A stretch of 7,869 nt of DNA, from assembly GCA_012511845.1 (NCBI GenBank), contig JAAZFF010000010.1, positions 1 to 7,869 of the forward strand, given 5' to 3'. Positions 4,996-7,869 of this stretch are shown here, in pieces (the first letter of the stretch is position 1; every line of letters starts with the position of its first letter). A model generated the notes under the pieces. That model searched no databases, was not told the origin of the DNA, and saw nothing but the letters and a program-made list of their open reading frames with translations. The DNA is from Lentisphaerota bacterium. Its GTDB lineage: Bacteria; Verrucomicrobiota; Kiritimatiellia; RFP12; UBA3636. The position numbers were made by a program, and so were the translations under genes.

Positions 4996-6888
4996 ATGCC
5001 AACGATTCTGTGCTATACAAGACAAGGCGATGGTGTCTACCCCGATCATAACTATCCTGGACATATTGGATACCTGTGTGATCTGGAACATGCGCTTCAT
5101 CTGGCTATCAGCGAGGATAGCATATCATTTAAACCGCTTCGAAATAATACGGGGATCCTGTTTGCAAAATGTACATATGATGAGGGGAACCCAAAGGGTA
5201 CAACCAAAACGCTGATTGATCCATGGCTGAGCAGAGGATCGGATGGTTCCTTTGTGTTGTGTATGGTCAGACGAAATCAGAATGCTCCTGACACTTTATC
5301 GACAGGATGTATGATGATTTTTACTTCAAAAGATCTTGTGCAGTATCAGGAACATGGCTTTCTGAAAGTATCGGAAAAGGAGATTCGTCATCCGCGCTGT
5401 GTATGGCATCCGGAATGCTGTTATTATGAATTGTACTGGGAGAATGAACAGGGACAGGCCTTTAGTGCAATAAGTAAAGACCTGAGTCAGATCGCTGAAG
5501 TTAAGCGCTGTGAAGCGCACAGAAAAAAAACAGAGACATATGGTATTGATAAATGCATTCCTGGTAATACGATTAATATCAGTGATGAAGAAGCAATCCG
5601 TATCAGAATGTACCTGGATGAAATCAGGAATACCAGCGTTGATCCTGTCAGTTATACAATTAAAACCGGGGCGGTGAACTATACACTTCCGAAGGCGCGT
5701 TGTCGGTATTCAGACGGATCGGTCCACGAGAAAAAAGTGGATTGGGATCTTAGAGGTATTTCTTTAGACAAACCAGGCGTATATGAAATTCCCGGGATCG
5801 TGCAAGCAAAGCACTGGGACTTTCCGATACCATTAAACTTTGAGCCTTATGATGTTCATGAAATCAATGATCCAAATATGGATTCCGGTATGTCAGATCC
5901 TTGTGTGACATTGTATAAGGGAAAGTATTATCTGTCTTCAACCGGCAATCAAAATATTGTACTACGTTGCGCTGATACACTAGAGAGCGTTTTTAGTGCG
6001 GAGCCGGTGATTATTCACCATTTACCTTTGCAAAAAGGTCAAGATATGAATGGCACCTGGGCAGCGGAATTGCATGTAATTGATGAGATTCCATATCTTT
6101 TTACTACAATTTGTCCGAACGGTGACTGGACTCAGGTGAAAAGTGTTGTACTTCGCGCTCAAGGAGATCTGCTGGATCCTGCTTCATGGGAAATGCCTCG
6201 CTATTGTATTAAAGCAAACGGTGAACTGCTCACAGAAGATGGCATTTCGCTGGATATGACATATTTCCGCGATCATGATACGGATTATGTAATGTGGTCA
6301 GGAAGGAGAATACACTATGGTTCGAATCCACTTGTTATCGAACCGGCAAATATATATATCGCAACAATAAATCCGAACGCGCCCTGGCAATTGAGCAGCA
6401 AGCCGGTATGTATCCTTAGACCGGAATTTGGTTGGGATCGATGTGAAACAGAAGTTGAGGAGGCTCCATATCTGCTTCGGCATAACGATCAGCTGTTCGT
6501 TACGGTTTCAGGATCATCAACAGGGATGTCGGACTTGTATTGTATTGGGCTTCTGAAAGCTAAATCTGGAACCGATCTGTTGAATCCTGAATCATGGGAA
6601 ATGTGGCCTTATCCTTTGCTGACCAAGGAAAGCGTACCAGGTGAATATGGTCCGGGTCACAGCAATTTTGTTAAAGACCTGGCAACCTGCGATACTATCA
6701 TGGTTTATCATGCTGTTCCTCATGATAGGGCAGACAGGACCATGTTCCGTCATCCGGCGATGAGGCGTCTGCACTGGGCGTCTTCCGGTCTGCCTTATCT
6801 GGAAATGACTCCGGATAGAGATCTGGATCCTCAGTTCAAGCATATCAAGATGACACTAACAATACAGCCAAAAGAGGACGAAATATGA
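4996..6888 (+). CDS. Three-part glycoside hydrolase family 43 protein: partial propeller, Ig-like domain, GH43 catalytic domain
   Basis: A 630-residue protein. Residues 1 to about 175 look like a partial GH43-like beta-propeller: HLAISEDSISFKPL, IDPWLSRGSDGSF (D75), TSKDL, and VWHPE (about 136-140) with YYELYWEN, but no SLDM or NEGP equivalents. Residues about 213-272 match the Big_4 bacterial Ig-like pattern, with LPKARCRYSDGSVHEKKVDW and KPGVYEIPGIV. Residues about 290-630 form a complete GH43 five-bladed propeller. Expected catalytic positions are D301 (SDP, base), D420 (SLDMT, pKa modulator) and E489 (EVEEAP, acid), with H555 in GPGHSNF at the usual metal or active-site position. GH43 enzymes mostly remove arabinofuranose or xylose, or cut arabinan. 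No signal peptide is present, so it should act in the cytoplasm on imported oligosaccharides. Its last four bases overlap the next gene (ATGA), indicating translational coupling. The catalytic half is paralogous to the next gene's product but diverged (TWAAELH against IWAPEIH; EEAP against NEGP), suggesting a different linkage. Exact activity is not determinable here. Confidence 0.87.
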   Translation: MPTILCYTRQGDGVYPDHNYPGHIGYLCDLEHALHLAISEDSISFKPLRNNTGILFAKCTYDEGNPKGTTKTLIDPWLSRGSDGSFVLCMVRRNQNAPDTLSTGCMMIFTSKDLVQYQEHGFLKVSEKEIRHPRCVWHPECCYYELYWENEQGQAFSAISKDLSQIAEVKRCEAHRKKTETYGIDKCIPGNTINISDEEAIRIRMYLDEIRNTSVDPVSYTIKTGAVNYTLPKARCRYSDGSVHEKKVDWDLRGISLDKPGVYEIPGIVQAKHWDFPIPLNFEPYDVHEINDPNMDSGMSDPCVTLYKGKYYLSSTGNQNIVLRCADTLESVFSAEPVIIHHLPLQKGQDMNGTWAAELHVIDEIPYLFTTICPNGDWTQVKSVVLRAQGDLLDPASWEMPRYCIKANGELLTEDGISLDMTYFRDHDTDYVMWSGRRIHYGSNPLVIEPANIYIATINPNAPWQLSSKPVCILRPEFGWDRCETEVEEAPYLLRHNDQLFVTVSGSSTGMSDLYCIGLLKAKSGTDLLNPESWEMWPYPLLTKESVPGEYGPGHSNFVKDLATCDTIMVYHAVPHDRADRTMFRHPAMRRLHWASSGLPYLEMTPDRDLDPQFKHIKMTLTIQPKEDEI

Positions 6889-7865
6889 ACATAACAAATC
6901 AACAGCATACTGAATGGAACGATCCTTATATCGCTCAACGGGCCGATCCTTATATTCTGCATCACACGGATGGCATGTATTACTTTACGGCATCTGTTCC
7001 AGAGTATGACCGCATCATTCTTCGCCGTGCTACTTCTCTGAAGGAGCTTCAGGACGCAGAGGAGCATACAGTCTGGACAAAACATAAAAACGGAATCATG
7101 TCTGTACACATTTGGGCACCGGAAATCCATTATACAGATGGCTGCTGGTATATTTACTTTGCGGCCGGTAATATTGACGATATCTGGGCCATCCGACCTT
7201 ATGTCCTGCGTTGTGAGGGCAGTGATCCTGTCCTGGACAAGTGGGAGGAGATGGGAACGCCCGGACGGGCTGATGATTTCTGTTTTAATGATTTTTCTCT
7301 GGATATGACAGTTTTCAGCCATCGGGGCAGGCAATACGCTGTCTGGGCAGAAAAAGTGAATATCGGAAAGAAGATATCTAATCTTTATATTGCTGAGATG
7401 TCGTCACCGGTTCAGTTGAAAACACCGCAGGTTCTGTTGTCATTTCCATGTTATGATTGGGAACAGGTTGGTTTCTGGGTTAATGAAGGCCCTTCTTTCT
7501 TAGCTGGAAAGGACCATGTATTTCTGACCTATTCAGCCAGTGCTACAGGAGCTTGCTACTGTATGGGATTGCTTATGGCCGATGCTTCTGCTGACCTGCT
7601 AGATCCTAACTCGTGGAAAAAGTCCAGATGTCCTGTGCTGCAGACTGATGAAACAAAAGGGCTATATGGCCCCGGACACAACTCTTTTTTTCGTGATGAT
7701 CAGGGGAAAGTAATGATGGCATTTCACGCCAGACCGTATGATGAGATCATTGGAGATTCTCTATATGATCCCAACAGACACTGCTATTTGATGAAGGTTA
7801 TATGGGAAGATGACCTGCCTATTTTTTCTTATAACCATATTGTGAATATAGATAATAATCAATAG
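6885..7865 (+). CDS. GH43 enzyme, probable intracellular alpha-L-arabinofuranosidase
   Basis: A 326-residue single-domain GH43 glycoside hydrolase, complete and ending four bases before the window edge. The N-terminal RADPYILHHTDGMYYFTAS and PEYDRIILRRA segments and IWAPEIHYTDGCWYIYFAAG closely fit the GH43 group of exo-acting alpha-L-arabinofuranosidases (I believe subfamily 26, from memory). Expected catalytic residues are D21 (ADP, general base), D140 (SLDMT, pKa modulator) and E201 (NEGP, general acid), with H265 in GPGHNSF near the centre of the propeller. All are present. There is no signal peptide or carbohydrate-binding module, so the enzyme should release arabinose from oligosaccharides in the cytoplasm. 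Its ATG overlaps the upstream stop as ATGA, and a GAGG sequence lies just upstream, so its translation is probably coupled to the larger GH43 gene. A beta-xylosidase or other GH43 activity remains possible. Confidence 0.92.
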   Translation: MNITNQQHTEWNDPYIAQRADPYILHHTDGMYYFTASVPEYDRIILRRATSLKELQDAEEHTVWTKHKNGIMSVHIWAPEIHYTDGCWYIYFAAGNIDDIWAIRPYVLRCEGSDPVLDKWEEMGTPGRADDFCFNDFSLDMTVFSHRGRQYAVWAEKVNIGKKISNLYIAEMSSPVQLKTPQVLLSFPCYDWEQVGFWVNEGPSFLAGKDHVFLTYSASATGACYCMGLLMADASADLLDPNSWKKSRCPVLQTDETKGLYGPGHNSFFRDDQGKVMMAFHARPYDEIIGDSLYDPNRHCYLMKVIWEDDLPIFSYNHIVNIDNNQ

Positions 7866-7869
7866 TTAG

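Noticed and set aside
6831..7334. 167-residue minus-strand frame opposite the two GH43 genes
   Set aside because: Antisense shadow crossing a translationally coupled gene junction; no recognisable domain.
1..7869. CRISPR arrays, tRNA or rRNA genes, toxin-antitoxin or defence genes
   Set aside because: No regularly spaced direct repeats, no tRNA- or rRNA-like sequence, and no small paired genes were seen on either strand.

Overview
The window looks like part of a Gram-positive, Firmicutes-type genome, probably an anaerobic gut or rumen Clostridia-like lineage. The evidence is strong AGGAGG-type ribosome binding sites before nearly every gene, a short leucine-rich signal peptide on the binding protein, a sigma-A-type promoter with an A-tract upstream region, and a sugar ABC importer without its own ATPase gene. 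The genus cannot be named from this sequence alone.

Layout. Bases 1-221 hold what appears to be a broken fragment of the C-terminal tail of a large serine recombinase, followed by a possible terminator (231-259) and a short stretch with no gene. A LacI-family regulator lies on the minus strand (380-1423). It is divergent from a five-gene plus-strand operon: secreted sugar-binding protein (1698-3020), two membrane permeases (3120-4028 and 4045-4932), a three-part GH43-type protein (4996-6888) and a compact GH43 enzyme (6885-7865). The last gene ends four bases before the window edge, so the operon may continue.

How the genes work together. The divergent region 1424-1697 carries a consensus plus-strand promoter (TTGACA, 17 bp, TATTCT) that overlaps a probable minus-strand promoter for the regulator. 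Downstream of the plus promoter are three near-identical 16-bp palindromes centred on AACGTT, 58 and 57 bp apart, which are the likely operators of the LacI-family protein. The long leader ends in a perfect 10-bp stem-loop just before the binding-protein ribosome binding site. A terminator-like hairpin separates the binding-protein gene from the permeases and probably sets a higher level of binding protein. The expected model is import of an arabinose-containing (or related pentose) oligosaccharide by the binding protein and permeases, powered by a shared ATPase encoded elsewhere, then hydrolysis in the cytoplasm by the two GH43 proteins, neither of which has a signal peptide. The substrate is inferred from the enzymes and is not proven.

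Most of the locus is a recognisable sugar-utilisation operon. The less ordinary points are the evenly spaced triple operator, the two RNA hairpins, the Ig-like domain inside an apparently cytoplasmic GH43 protein with a second, partial propeller domain, and the recombinase remnant at the edge.
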